64,000 nucleotides of DNA, taken from contig JAJEKV010000001.1 in NCBI GenBank assembly GCA_021234155.1, positions 32,130,177-32,194,176 of the forward strand, read 5' to 3'. A model generated the notes under the pieces. The model searched no databases. It was not told the DNA's origin and saw nothing but the letters and a program-made list of their open reading frames with translations. Positions 11,141-21,883 of the stretch are shown in pieces. The translations under genes and the position numbers were made by a program. Positions within the stretch are counted from its first letter, which is position 1. Every line of letters starts with the position of its first letter. Source of the stretch: Isoetes taiwanensis. Taxonomy: Eukaryota; Streptophyta; Lycopodiopsida; Isoetales; Isoetaceae.

Positions 11141-11967
11141 TCAGCGTCTCCTTCCTCGCGGTTGCCCTCTCGGGGTTTCTGTTTGTTCTGCTTCGTTCAC
11201 CATTCTTCTCGGTCGCCCCCTGGTCCTTGCTGCCGGGGTTGTGCCCACGCTCCCGCCCGAGGGTCCTCGATTTGTGCCTTCCCCTTTTTCGTTTCTTTCT
11301 CCCTCTCTTTGTTTGCTCATCTCGAGAGCTATTGCCGTTAGTGCTCCCCCTGATGTCCTGTTTTCCTGCCCTTGTGTTGGTATCACTATTGGGTTGATGT
11401 TCTCCTTCCCCACATCGGTCGCTTTCCCTGGTTCCGGCATCCCATCCTTCTGTCCTTGTCCTGTCCCAGCAAATTCTCGTGTCCTCTTGTGTAGGAACAC
11501 CTTGCCATTCTTGACCCCTGCCTGTATTCCTGCCTGATTTAGTTCCCTGGCTTTGGCTAGTTCCATGTGCAACCCTTGTCGTTGCATGATTGTTAGAGCT
11601 TCCTGAACTATGAGGAGCCCGTGCGCAGTATTCTCTCTTTGGCTGTCAGGTCTCTGAGAGTCAGGTTTATATGCCTCGCCCGCCCCCTCCATTGTCCTGA
11701 TCGTACTGCTTTGACAATGACGCTCCGATGCTCCTTGAACACCGTCTCTATCACTTCTGCAGTAACTCGATATGTGTCCTCGTTAGGTTTCTCTGCTACC
11801 CCTATCAGCCTAACGCCATGCTTAATTCTATTCTGTTCCTCATACTCCATAATATGCGGTTTTATCCTATCAAATGATTCCCATGCATCCAATTCAACAT
11901 TTCCTTTTTCTAATTCAACAAACCTTTTCCAGATCTTGGCTTTTTCCTCCTCAATCTTAGCGTACAA
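11141..11967 (-). pseudogene. LINE ORF1 RNA-binding protein
   Basis: The N-terminal part reads IKPHIMEYEEQNRIKHGVRL then GVAEKPNEDTYRVTAEVI, the pattern of L1-type ORF1 proteins (an RRM-like fold beginning with a GV.E..NEDT motif). A frame change near 11620-11640 is needed to continue into GLLIVQEALTIMQRQ and then a low-complexity, Arg- and Gly-rich tail. The stop TGA (11143-11141) is followed after two bases by the ATG of the endonuclease frame, a tight bicistronic junction. The 5' end of the ORF is missing. Confidence 0.7.
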
Positions 11968-11970
11968 TCA

Positions 11971-12802
11971 AATTGGAGATTCTCACTCAGATCAATAAAT
12001 GATATCTGATGTTTAAAAACATCATGTATACATATACTAAATTATAGGAGATTTTGCTGGTACAATGTGTGCTTTTCTTGTTTGCCCAGAAAACAAAGTA
12101 TGAATCATGATTATGATGGCATTTCATATTCCCCTTGTTGAAAGGCTGAGTTGGAGAATTTAGCGTCTCTCCATGAAAATAATTTGATGTACAAAAAGAA
12201 ACGGGTGCTTTTGCATTAGCTTGCACTGCGGTTGCCAGCCTTGCTTGTTCAACCTACTTCAACCAGGGCATCAACTAGCTCTTTTACATCTTCCTTCTCC
12301 CTCTGCATTCACAAGGCAGCTGACAAACATCATTCTTACAGCCTTAAATTTTGCACTATTTTGAACCCACAACAAGACATTTCTACAACCTTAAAATTGA
12401 AAGCCCCAACAAGGCAGCTGATAAACATGATCCATCCTAAAAATTTGCATGATTTTGAAAACCCTAGTAACCTTATAGCCTTTTATTGTTGGGTGAAGAG
12501 GTAAGAGAGAGTCTACAATGGCTTTAGCATTGGAAATCGACCAAAACTTGTGAAGCTTGCAACATATAGTTTGGATGTAAATGTAAAGTAGAGGGTAGGC
12601 TACATGAATAAATACTGGACGTAAAAATAAGGTTAAGAGTAGGGTAAATTGTGCTTAGACTAGGTGTAAAAGTATGGAATTGGGTATTCTGCTTCGACAA
12701 CACATGACTGTATACATAGGGGTTTCTATGGAGGGCGAGCTGTATACAAAGGGGTTTCTTCCGACCTGATGCACGCACATGCCATATGCCCCTAACATAG
12801 AG
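11971..12802. other. Right arm of the TIR element, no gene seen
   Basis: AT-rich, no recognisable protein. Two similar phrases containing AAGGCAGCTGA.AAACAT occur at about 12313 and 12413, a diverged direct repeat. Confidence 0.4.
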
Positions 12803-12816
12803 GTGAACCCCCCGGG

Positions 12817-13593
12817 GTCAGTGCCAAGTCCTTGATAGTGTTGATAGACACGGGGAACACCCATAATTTTGCTTCGCCAAGGATGGTAGAGATGTTGAAG
12901 CTGAAGCCTTTAAAGTCCAAGCCTAGGCCCGTTGTGTTAGCAAGTGGGGCAATCCGACACACAGCAGGAAAGAGGATCAACTTCGACATAGACTTGCCAT
13001 GTATCAATGTTGGAATGGGAGCAGAAGTGATGAACATTGGCATGTATGACTTGATCATAGGCATGGAATACCTTGGTCCGGCTGGAGCTGTGATTGATTG
13101 TGGGAAGCGAAAAGTCACCTTAATAATCCCAGATAGCAAGATCATTGAGATAACAGGTAAAGAAGTCACCCTAATCATGCAATGTATGTCTAGTAAGAAG
13201 TTATTTAGATGCATAAAGAAGGAGCAAGTGGCCCATGTTTTTAAGCTCGAAGTTGACGAGCCAGAGGCAGAGGAAGACAAAGAGGTCAAAGCATTGAGCA
13301 AGCTACCAAAGCCAATGGCCAAGCTAGTGAAGGAATTCCATGATTTGTTCCCAGATGAGATCAAGCAACTTCCACCTTACAGAGGAGTCGAGTGTGAGAT
13401 AGCACTTGAGCCAGGGACGAAGCCAACAAGTAAGGCATCCTACAGAATGTCACGTCAGGAGTTGACAGAATTGAATAAGCAATTGCAGGACTTGCTAGGC
13501 CTAAGGTTTATAGACCTAGGGTTTATAGACCTAGGGTTTATAAAACCTAGCATCTCTCCTTTTGAAGCGCCAATCCTTTTTGTCAAGAAGAAA
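12817..13593 (+). pseudogene. Ty3/gypsy protease and start of RT, second part of the split element
   Basis: This resumes the frame cut at 4007. The aspartic protease motif is LIDTGNTHNF, followed by GAIRHTAGKRINFDIDLP and DLIIGMEYLG. After a linker the RT begins with LPPYRGVECEIALEPGTKP and SISPFEAPILFVKK. Between these an 18-bp unit TTTATAGACCTAGGG... is repeated about 2.5 times (13504-13545), replacing the single FIRSS-type segment seen in the copy at 42540; it stays in frame. The sequence is interrupted after AAGAAGAAA by the CACTA-like element and continues at 20463. Confidence 0.88.
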
Positions 13594-14094
13594 CACAAGG
13601 CCCCCAAAAATGAACTGCCATATAAAAATGATATCAAATCATCCGAAAACCATGATAGATGTGGTCTTTTATACAACAATTCATTTGATAGAAGAAAACC
13701 ACATGCTATAGCGGTTTGTTAAAACTGATAGTGTCTTACAACGTGGTTATTAATATTAGTTACTAATGATATAGTGCCTTGCTAAAACTGGTTATGGTTT
13801 ATGATATGGTTTCAATAGATACCCTGTATACCATAGTGGTTTATTAAAACTAGCATCAGTTTATTAGAACTAGGAATGTTTCAACCCCTAAATGAATAAT
13901 GTCATAATTTATAGATTAATTCAATTTGTTCAAGAACCATACGTTTTTTCTATATAATGGTTCATGTATAAGCATTGATCATTATAGTTTATGTCAAGGT
14001 GGTATAGATGAGACTATAATCATTACCACATTGTCAAACCGTTGCACCTTATACAGTGAGCCAACATCCAGACCAAAATCCTTTTATGGGCATT

Positions 14095-14398
14095 TGAACA
14101 ACCTTCTATGCTTTGCTCCTTCTATGCGCTCATTAGGATCATATATTCAGGAGGTAATGGATCTGAGGACTCACATATGCCCCCCGACAACCATTTAATG
14201 GGCAGGAAATGACTTATCATGTATGTATGTATATCTGTACAATTTGTCGGCCGTCTTATTGCTGTCACGTTTTTTCCCTCGAAAACCCTTCGAGGCGGGG
14301 TTTTTTTAATCTGGGCAATAATCACGCCTGCTGCACTCTCTTCCCATAGGCCGATTGGCCTCCGTGGACGATAAAAAAACATCCTTCCTTCCTTTCTC
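14095..14398 (+). mobile_element. 5'-truncated LINE 3' end (copy A)
   Basis: It starts with the last codons of a LINE ORF2 (MRSLGSYIQEVMDLR, stop TAA near 14196) and continues into a 3' UTR shared with copies at 47320 and 34014: CCTTCGAGG..GGGGTTTTT, then CATAGGCC.ATTGG..TCCGTGGACGATAAAA, ending in a CCTT-rich tail. It inserted into the left arm of the CACTA-like element. Confidence 0.7.
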
Positions 14399-14849
14399 TC
14401 CATATATGCAAAATCCATTCTGCAACAACGGGTGTTAAAAAGGATGGAAATGAGCAGGGGCACCGTTCTCCAGTTATCACAGTCCAAATGCCGTAGTAGT
14501 GGAATACGCCATAGCCAGACAAATTTTCTCTTTTTTTATTGCTACGTGTCAAAAAAACGTTATAGGTGTTGCGCACGAAAATAGCTGACGTGTCGCGATT
14601 ATAGAGAGGAATCCTTGAATAATATGCCAAAAGCATCATCCTACAATATTTATATAGGTTAAGATAGTCTTACAAATATATAACAACTTTGACAATGTGA
14701 ATTTGATATTGGATACAAATATTGACACTTAGATACAACTACTAGGGGGGTTACAATATAAGAATATGAGGAATATCATATTGATGGAAGAAAGGATCAT
14801 GTAAACAAGGTTGTTTCTCATAGGGTGTAAACAAATATAGGTAATTGTA

Positions 14850-16140
14850 TAATCAAGCAAGATATGAATAATAAACATGGACACCATCATCTACTAAACG
14901 TGCACAACTGAATGCTGTAAGGATACTATTGGATGTTATGTTATTTGCGTCTATGTCGTTATGGTGCATACTCTCGAAATGCTCTACAGATAACCCAACC
15001 TCCCCAAGTTGGATATATCCTATGATTAATGTACTCCACGATACCATTTATGGAGCTGGTAGGTTTTGAAAGATTATTTTTGCTGCTTCCGTTCCCCATA
15101 TTTAGCATATCACCTAAAATAGTGTCAAGCTAAAGTATATTATCAATTATTTGCTGATGAGTATGTTTTCCATTCCATAAGGCACCTAAGGTTCCACAAG
15201 CTTTCAACATGCTCACAACTATTACTTTGTTAGCCCTACACTTTGAAGATGCTTATTTTATTTTTATTTTATTTCGTGAAGGACGAAAGGTAAATATCAT
15301 TACCAATTAGAAAAACAAGTACAATAAGCTGAGAGACAGGTTTAAAACTCAAAGGGAGAAAATGTCCCTCTGTGCAGCCATGACTTTCTTTAATTCACCC
15401 ATCACTGCTGAAGATCGCTTCTTCATAGCTGCCTTCTTGAGCGTAACAATTCTCTAACATGTTATAAACACTCTAAGGCAAGAAAACCTTCACCACACTG
15501 AGCATATCCTATGATCATGGTTCCCCATGATATAATGTCCTTGTTTGGTAGATGGTCGAAAGCTCTTGGTGCTTCCTCCAAGCCACACATTTAGTATACA
15601 TGTCAACTAGAGAACTATTTACAATTATGTCATCATGAAGCTTATTCTTCATAATCTGCTTATGAATGCACCTAACCTTTTTAATAAAATCAAGGCTAGC
15701 GCAAGCTTTCAAAATGCTTAGAAATATGACCTTGTCGGATTGTATGACATCACGCTGCATACTTTCAAAACCATCGAGGGCTAGAATGCCTTCATCATGT
15801 TGAGCATCCCCTGCAAGCAATGCACTCCAGATTACTAGATTGCAGATTGGCAATCAATAGAAGACATTGCATGCTTCCTCCAAACAACCTTGCCTTTTTA
15901 TATATATATATATCAACAAGGGTGCTACGTACCATATTGTCAAAGTGGAGTTCACACTCAATGGTCTTCTTGTGAATGCATCTTCCATGCACTACCGTGT
16001 TTCGTAACTTGTATGCTTTCAACATGCCAAAAATGTGGCTTTGTTTAGCTTTTGACCTTTATTCGCATCTAAACATTCGAGCGGCGAACCCTTGCATATC
16101 TTTGCAATCATGACACACGCTTCATCGTGGCTAGGCGAAC
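14850..16140 (-). pseudogene. PPR protein gene copy inside the CACTA-like element
   Basis: Several pentatricopeptide-repeat units are readable on the minus strand in broken frames: MLKAYKLRNTVVHGRCIHKK, then VIWSALLAGDAQHDEG, ILKACASLDFIKK, VNSSLVDMYTKC, GTMIIGYAQCGEG, NKVIVVSMLKACGTLGALW and WSTLIIGYIQLGEVG. The order and the W..LI.GY.Q.G / LVDMY.KC phrases are those of PLS-type plant organellar RNA-binding proteins. Frameshifts, a TATA-type microsatellite in the coding part (15897-15910) and a LINE insertion (15236-15440) break it. Its place between CACTA-like ends suggests capture by the transposon. Confidence 0.82.
15236..15440 (-). mobile_element. LINE 3' end inserted in the PPR copy
   Basis: On the minus strand a short coding end (VMGELKKVMAAQRDIFSL, stop) is followed by about 120 bp of 3' UTR and an (AAAAT)n-type tail. 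PPR sequence resumes on both sides. Confidence 0.55.
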
Positions 16141-16789
16141 TATTAAAAATAAATATTGGGGAGAAAAAAGGAAAGGCGGAGGGGCGGGATCAAGAAACTT
16201 GAAGTAGCTAACAACCGTGAGCAATTCACGGTCGCTACCCATACATGACATCATTGCTTTATTTTAATTTCGATTATATTCTTCTACTTGTGTCCAGCCC
16301 ATATCTATCCTCAACACGTAAATATTAGGATTAAAAAAATTAGAGTAAAACAAAAATAACACTACATTATCGTTGTTGTGAAAGCATGGATATGAAAGCA
16401 AATTTGGAAATTGAAATAGGTGAAGGGACATAAATGACATCTTAATATGCAAAAGATAAGCCCTAAAATATTCCATGTATCCTAAGTGATAAACCCTAAA
16501 ATTGTTGGCAATAGCGTTAATCGTATCAAAATCTGAGCTATGGTGCAAATCCCCTAGGTGAAAAAATGTTCTTCAATTTAAGATGGTGGAAATGGCAAAG
16601 CACTACCTCCATCTATATTTATTAGTCATGACATTTTCCATCAATTTCGTTCCCTTGAGAGAGAGAGATGAAATGGTCTATGATTAAATGTTTTTGAAGC
16701 GAAGGTCTATGATGAATGTCTAGGTCAGCTCCGTCTCCTCCTCTCCAAGAGGTATGGGGCTTTAAAATATTCCATTGTTCCCATGATAC

Positions 16790-17760
16790 ATCCTGTTTTC
16801 TTCAATTCGAATTTCAATTGTGCCCCATAGTTCGATGCAAAAACCACATGTTTATGCGGTCGGTGGAATCCATCCGGAGCCGGTGACAAATCTTGCTTGT
16901 TTAATCTGCCCTAGGTGAGCCAAAAAATGGCTCCTCAATTCCGGTTTTATAAGAGGTAAAGGCCTAAATTTGCTTCTACGAGTTTTGATTTATGGGTTTT
17001 AAAGACAACTCAAACTATAATCTATGCATTCTTTTAATCGCATTGTAGTTTGTTTCATTGCGGTATCTTTGCTTCAACACTATTTGTTGATTAGTCTGCC
17101 ATAACTCAAAATCTCTCTACAAACCGAACCTATTAATAAATGTCGGTAGGTCGCTCGAAATATGCTTTGGAATGCATTTGATTTTTGAATGATTTGCAAA
17201 TAATTTGTGAATGATACATAACTATAAGTATCGGATCCTTCAATATTTCAATTGTGCCTATGTTCTTTTGTAAAAACCACATGTTTATAAGCGGTCAAAT
17301 GAATTAGGAATCCATCCAAAATATGCGAGGTCCAATTTGTTAGCATGTCTTTAATGCACATTGCCTGAATGGGGAGCAGATCAAATGAATTATGGCTGCA
17401 ACCACCAAATATAAGAGGTCCTATTTGTTAGCATGTCTCAGTTTTGATTTATGGGTGTTCACAAAGACAACTCAAACTAGTAAAAATCTTATGAACATTA
17501 GTTAGTCACACATTGAAGGAATAGTTTTCAATCAGCTATCTTTGCTTCAACAATTATTGATGTTACATTGTTCTCCCGCCATAACACAACCTTCTCGATA
17601 ACATCTCCAACCTATTAATAAATCGGCTTTCAAAGAAGCTTTTCTCTAAAAGGTTGGATATATGCAAGATTTGGAACCATTTGATTTTTGGATATTTGCA
17701 AACAATTTGTGAAGCTACATAACAATATAGCCTTGTTGTTGGTTGGATTGTCCAACCTGA
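16790..17760. repeat. About 430-450-bp tandem duplication
   Basis: Two diverged units share, in order, AACCACATGTTTAT, GTTTTGATTTATGGGT, AGACAACTCAAACTA, TATCTTTGCTTCAACA, CCTATTAATAAAT and GCATTTGATTTTTG/CCATTTGATTTTTG. Unit starts are near 16800 and 17240. No coding sequence was recognised here or in 17760-18950. Confidence 0.65.
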
Positions 17761-19518
17761 TTTGTGCAAAAGACGTTTCAAGTATTGGCATTACCGGTTT
17801 TGTTCCATTTTCCCTTGTTTACAAAACCACTTAATCAAATGAATTAGGCTTTCTCTTCTTACAAAGGTGGAAGGCGCGTGTCCTATTTAGTGATCCTGTC
17901 ACACTGCGTGGACTACTATAAGCACCCAAATATTTGGCCCTGTTTGAAAAACGAGGGAGCATGGATACAAAGGAGGGCCTCTAGGGCAATTACCCACTGT
18001 TGAGTCACGGTTACGGAGGTCTAAACAAGCTTCCTTATCAAGAATTTTCAAATGCTTCTATTCTTCATGCATCGAGTCTTTAGACACATCGGTAGGAAAA
18101 GTGGAGGACTTGTATAAGAGACATGTCGACCTTATGAAATCGGGGTAGCCCTTAACCCCAAATTTTTATAGGTGTAATTTAGAATGTGACTCAATCTTAG
18201 CTTTTTCGATTAGTTATGTTGGCGATATTTATTGGCTTCAACTTGAGTTGTAGCAACCTTTGGCGAATCTTTCGTCCATCAAGTGATGGAATATATACTT
18301 TTTCTCAAGTAAAATTTGGGTCTACAAATATATTTGTTATGTCCAAGATACGGTTGCACCATAATTTCACATAATGAATATACATGTTACCGAACATTGG
18401 CATATGATTGTAAATCTCAATAGCTCCACATTAAGGGCTAAACAACAACTACACAAACTTGTGCAAAGACGATTGCATATTATGGTGGGGAAGCACAAAC
18501 CGATTTGATTTCCATTCATCTTTTTAAGATTGGATAAAACCACTTAATAAAAGCAAAAAAACTCGAGATTGCATACCTAGATGTTGGAACCGGATCATGA
18601 AATCCATATAACATGCATGGATCCTTTCCTTTTTTTATTTTCTTGGAGGTAAAAAACTCACCAAGAATAGAATTTATTAATTTTACATGATTTTAGGGGG
18701 TTAAGGCGAGTTTTAGAATAATTACCAAGAATAAAATTCACATGGGGGCCGAATCCAAGAATCCATCATTTAGTGATGTAGGCTAACTTACGGTGGAGGG
18801 AGAAAATTTCCTTATCAAGAATTTTTTATTGGCACAACTCCTAATTGATCCTACTCAACAATAGTGAAAAAAAATGCAAATGTCCAAAAAAATAGCCTTT
18901 TGGCGATATTTCGAGCTTAAGGGCTACCCTGGTCTGAATCAAAGACTCAAGTTGAAATTCTAGTTAATCCTACATCCCCAACAAGTGGTTTGATTAGACC
19001 TGGAGCAATAAATCATTCAGATGGTGAGCAGGAAATGAGGAAGAACGCAATATACTCCAAGGAATTCGACAGTGAGTGGCATGGGCCAGTGATCGACTTA
19101 CATGTAGGTTCAGGAACATCAGCTTTTACGTCAAGCCGCTCACTGAGTCTTTCTCGGAGTGGGAGTACTACAATCCCAAGCACTGAGAACTTATGGACCT
19201 TGGCAATGGGCGAATGCTTGCTTCCTTATTTTGCTATTCAAAAATATTTAATGTGTGCTTTCTTGCATATATATGCTCTAACAAGAGAAATTCATAAAGG
19301 ATTCAGAAAAAAAAAATAAAGAATCATGGAGATTGTGGGCTAGCCAAAGTTCTGGCCTTTGAAAAAGAGATTGCCAACTGTTCGTGTGCAGATTCTAAAA
19401 TGTAGCACAATTCTAACTGAAAGAAAACATAGAGGCATAAACTTAAGCTATTTTAATGTATGCTAAACCATTAACTATAAATGAATTTGTTACTAACTTA
19501 ATATCGATTATATATTGT

Positions 19519-19810
19519 AGAACATCATTGGTTTGCTTCCAACACCTCTATTATATACCTCAAAACATTATTGGAAAAACATCATTGGTTTGCTTCCCAA
19601 CACGTCTATTATATACCTCAAAATGTTATTGGTTTGCTTTTCAACACAGGGTGTTTAAAAGATGCGAAGCCGGTATCTATTTTCATGAAGAACCTGTGTA
19701 TGTTTTTGTTAATAAACTTGAACACTTTATTTTCAAAGCCATTATCTATTTTTAAGCCGAACCTGTTTATTTTTTATGTAATAAACTTGAATCCTTTATT
19801 TTAAAAGCAA
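19519..19810. repeat. Short tandem repeats in the CACTA-like right arm
   Basis: A unit of about 60 bp containing CATTGGTTTGCTT and TCTATTATATACCTCAAAA occurs about 2.5 times at 19519-19650. A second unit with AATAAACTTGAA..CTTTATTTT occurs at about 19710 and 19780. Subterminal repetition of this kind is usual in CACTA elements. Confidence 0.6.
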
Positions 19811-20462
19811 CAACGGTTCATATGACACTACAACAATGATTTCATAGGGTAACCACCATGAGTTGCAAAAATTCTTAAAGCTAAAACTATTGTTGGTTTA
19901 CAAATAGATAATATCTTAGTTTTCTGACTAAATTAATATCAACTGTTAATTTGAAACATGATTGGCTTACATCCAACACAAAGTACTTTGAAGATGCAAA
20001 ACCACTACTATTTTGAAAGATACATTGTTAATTCTATTAATGAGAAACTTGAAGTCTTTATTCTATGTAATATAAATGGCTCATGCAATAAGATCTCCAT
20101 GAGTTGATTGGAACACCACTATGAGTTGCCTAATTCTTCAAGGCTAAAGACACTAGTGGTTTACAACCTATACTACTAATCCGACAACATGTCACGTCGC
20201 AATAGAACATAGCATTAAACCAAGGAAATTCACCACCACAAAGAACCATAGTGGTAAACGATACCAGCAAACCATAACGAGAAATATAGGTGCTTACTAT
20301 GTGGATATAACACATTGAAAAACCATAAATATGAACCTCACTATTTAACTGCATCTAGTTATTCAACATATTAACCCACAAAGTAATATTAGTTTATTTT
20401 ATTAGTATTTGATAAAAAATAACATGAAAAACTAATAAGATTTTTTTTTTGGGGGCCTTGTG

Positions 20463-20876
20463 AAAGATGGAAGTCTCAAAATGTGCATTGACTATTGTCA
20501 ATTGAACAAGCACACCATCAAGAACAAGTATGCACTACCTCGATTAGATGATTTGATGGATCAGCTGCAGGGAGCAAAGGTTTTCTCCAAAATAGACTTG
20601 AGGTCAGGGTACCACCAGATCAGAATCAAGGAAGGAGACATCCATAAAACTGCATTTAGGACGAAATATGGCCATTATGAGTTCACAATGATGTCATTTG
20701 ATTGTTCAACGCTCCGGCAACTTTTATGAGGCTCATGAACGACATTTTTCGCGAGTTTTTAGACACATTCATCATAGTTTTCTTTGATGACATTCTAGTC
20801 TACAGCAAACCTTTGGAGAAGCATGCCCAACACTTGAGGAAAGTACTTGAAAAGTTGAGGAGGCATCAGCTATAGA
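20463..20876 (+). pseudogene. Ty3/gypsy reverse transcriptase, third part of the split element
   Basis: The frame continues from 13593: [39 protein letters not shown] and, after a frameshift near 20690, [12 protein letters not shown] and [19 protein letters not shown]. The FDDI catalytic motif is kept. It ends at GGAGGCATCAG, directly fused to LTR sequence, whereas the copy at 42990 continues past the same GGCATCA into SMRSCPKCHFA. Confidence 0.88.
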
Positions 20877-21883
20877 TCCTAAGATCACCAGCCTTAACGA
20901 ATGAACCTAATCATGTATGTTTAGGTAGATAGATTAGATGTTATTCAGTATCTCAGTTCTTTTATGATGATGATGTTCCATTCTATGCTCTCCGGTGTAT
21001 GTGGGAAGGGGGATAAAGGCCCTGAAACCTTCAGTAGCAGATGATTCTAGATAACCTCATTAATTCCCAATTAGTGCGGCCCGTGTACAAGAGGCCGCCT
21101 GGTTATGAGTGGCGGGGCTAGACCGGTGGAATAAGGAGGACTTGCCCCATTACAGACTGATCCCTCTGGTGTGTAAAGCCTACCAGAGATCTTAGCGGGC
21201 TAGGTTTAATGGCTTGTCACTGCATGTGGGCAAGGCATGAGCTCGACACCTCTTGGTTGATGAGTCATCTTCAATGAGATTCAAGTCGAAGAAGGGCAGT
21301 GGCCCTCTAGCCGCCTGTGATGGGCATGCATGCCTCTAGAGCGGGTGATCCTCCTCCTGCCTCATCGGGGCTGGGGAGATGAAACCTAGTAGTAGCCCCT
21401 TTGGCTACGTACCCGACAGGCTACGGTCCAGTCCCTCTTCAACCTACTCTGCAAAGTGTACATTGGGAGGAGCGGATAGAGCAGACTACCCAACAACCAT
21501 GTTCCTATGCCATCCCTATGAATTCTGTCTGCAATGACGTTTGAAGACCCAAGCCGTCAGTCCATACCCTGGAGTCTGAGCCTTGGGTAGGATCTCCCAT
21601 GTGATGATGATATTGTTGATGTATTTATACATGTATGTTATGGTACAGTCACCCTTCGAGGTGACTATATTTGCATTTGATGTCATGTGCTTACATTTAT
21701 TCATGCTTCCGCAGCTAGGACGGTCCTGAGGGAAGACGGGACAAATGACCCATCCATTCTTCCTCATCGATCCATTGCTAAAGGATTGGTGTTAGGTGGA
21801 TGGCCTCTGTCAGCTTGGCTGCCAAGAGGATGAACTCCACCTTCCAATATGATGGGAGCATCGTAGAAGTAGGGGACGTCACA
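20877..21883 (+). mobile_element. 5'-truncated Ty3 LTR, plus orientation
   Basis: It matches the sense strand of the LTR at 24744-26268 over its last two thirds (for example TAGGTAGATAGATTAGATGT, CATTACAGA.TGATCCCTC, GGGCTAG) and ends with GGGGACGTCACA. The first 480 bp or so are missing: the match begins at the fusion with RT at 20877. The TATA element of the full LTR is not present at the equivalent place. It is followed directly by minus-strand gag sequence, so it lies in a different element. Confidence 0.78.

Larger units (their letters stand above)
7085..11970 (-). mobile_element. APE-type LINE, 5' truncated
   Basis: A minus-strand non-LTR retrotransposon with ORF1 (11967-11141), an AP-like endonuclease (11138-9805), reverse transcriptase (9248-7700), a CCHC-type C-terminus (about 7690-7324) and a GC-richer 3' UTR (7300-7085). 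It begins inside ORF1, as expected of 5' truncation. Frameshifts occur in ORF1, in RT near 8580 and before the C-terminus. A 556-bp fold-back element splits endonuclease from RT. The 3' end has a short repeated TATAACTAA-type tail near 7065-7085. The clade is unresolved: the ORF1 style is L1-like, while the RT and tail look jockey-like. It lies inside the dynein-carrying TIR element. Confidence 0.88.
4008..12816. mobile_element. 8.8-kb TIR DNA element carrying gene fragments (Mutator- or hAT-like)
   Basis: The element interrupts a Ty3 gag-pol frame. GTCAGTGC occurs at 4000-4007 and again at 12817-12824, an 8-bp target duplication that extends to 11 bp with one mismatch. The inner ends are inverted: GGGGGGTTCAC at 4011-4021 against GTGAACCCCCC at 12803-12813, with a second shared block ATGTGCGTG further in. 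An 8-bp duplication suggests hAT and 9-11 bp suggests Mutator-like; the sequence does not settle this. No transposase was recognised. Cargo is a dynein heavy-chain exon set, other exon-like pieces and a LINE, as in a Pack-type element. Confidence 0.75.
13594..20462. mobile_element. 6.87-kb CACTA-like DNA transposon, non-autonomous
   Basis: The ends are perfect 17-bp inverted repeats: CACAAGGCCCCCAAAAA at 13594-13610 and its complement at 20446-20462. A 3-bp target duplication AAA flanks it (13591-13593, 20463-20465). Removing the element and one AAA restores an uninterrupted RT reading frame. A CAC terminus with 3-bp duplication fits CACTA/EnSpm. Subterminal regions are rich in short repeats such as TAGTGGTTTA in both orientations (13690-13870; 20140-20260). 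No transposase was recognised. The interior holds a PPR gene copy, LINE tails and internal duplications. Confidence 0.85.

Noticed and set aside
11032-11537. Plus-strand open frames of 98-153 codons
   Set aside because: They are antisense to the Arg/Gly-rich part of LINE ORF1, which has recognisable motifs on the minus strand.
14095-14398. tRNA-derived SINE interpretation of copies A-H
   Set aside because: No A or B box; instead the longer copies begin with the C-terminal codons of a LINE ORF2, so they are truncated LINE ends.
14122-14639. Minus-strand frames of 105-121 codons
   Set aside because: They run antisense through the LINE copy A 3' UTR and adjoining AT-rich DNA; no recognisable protein.
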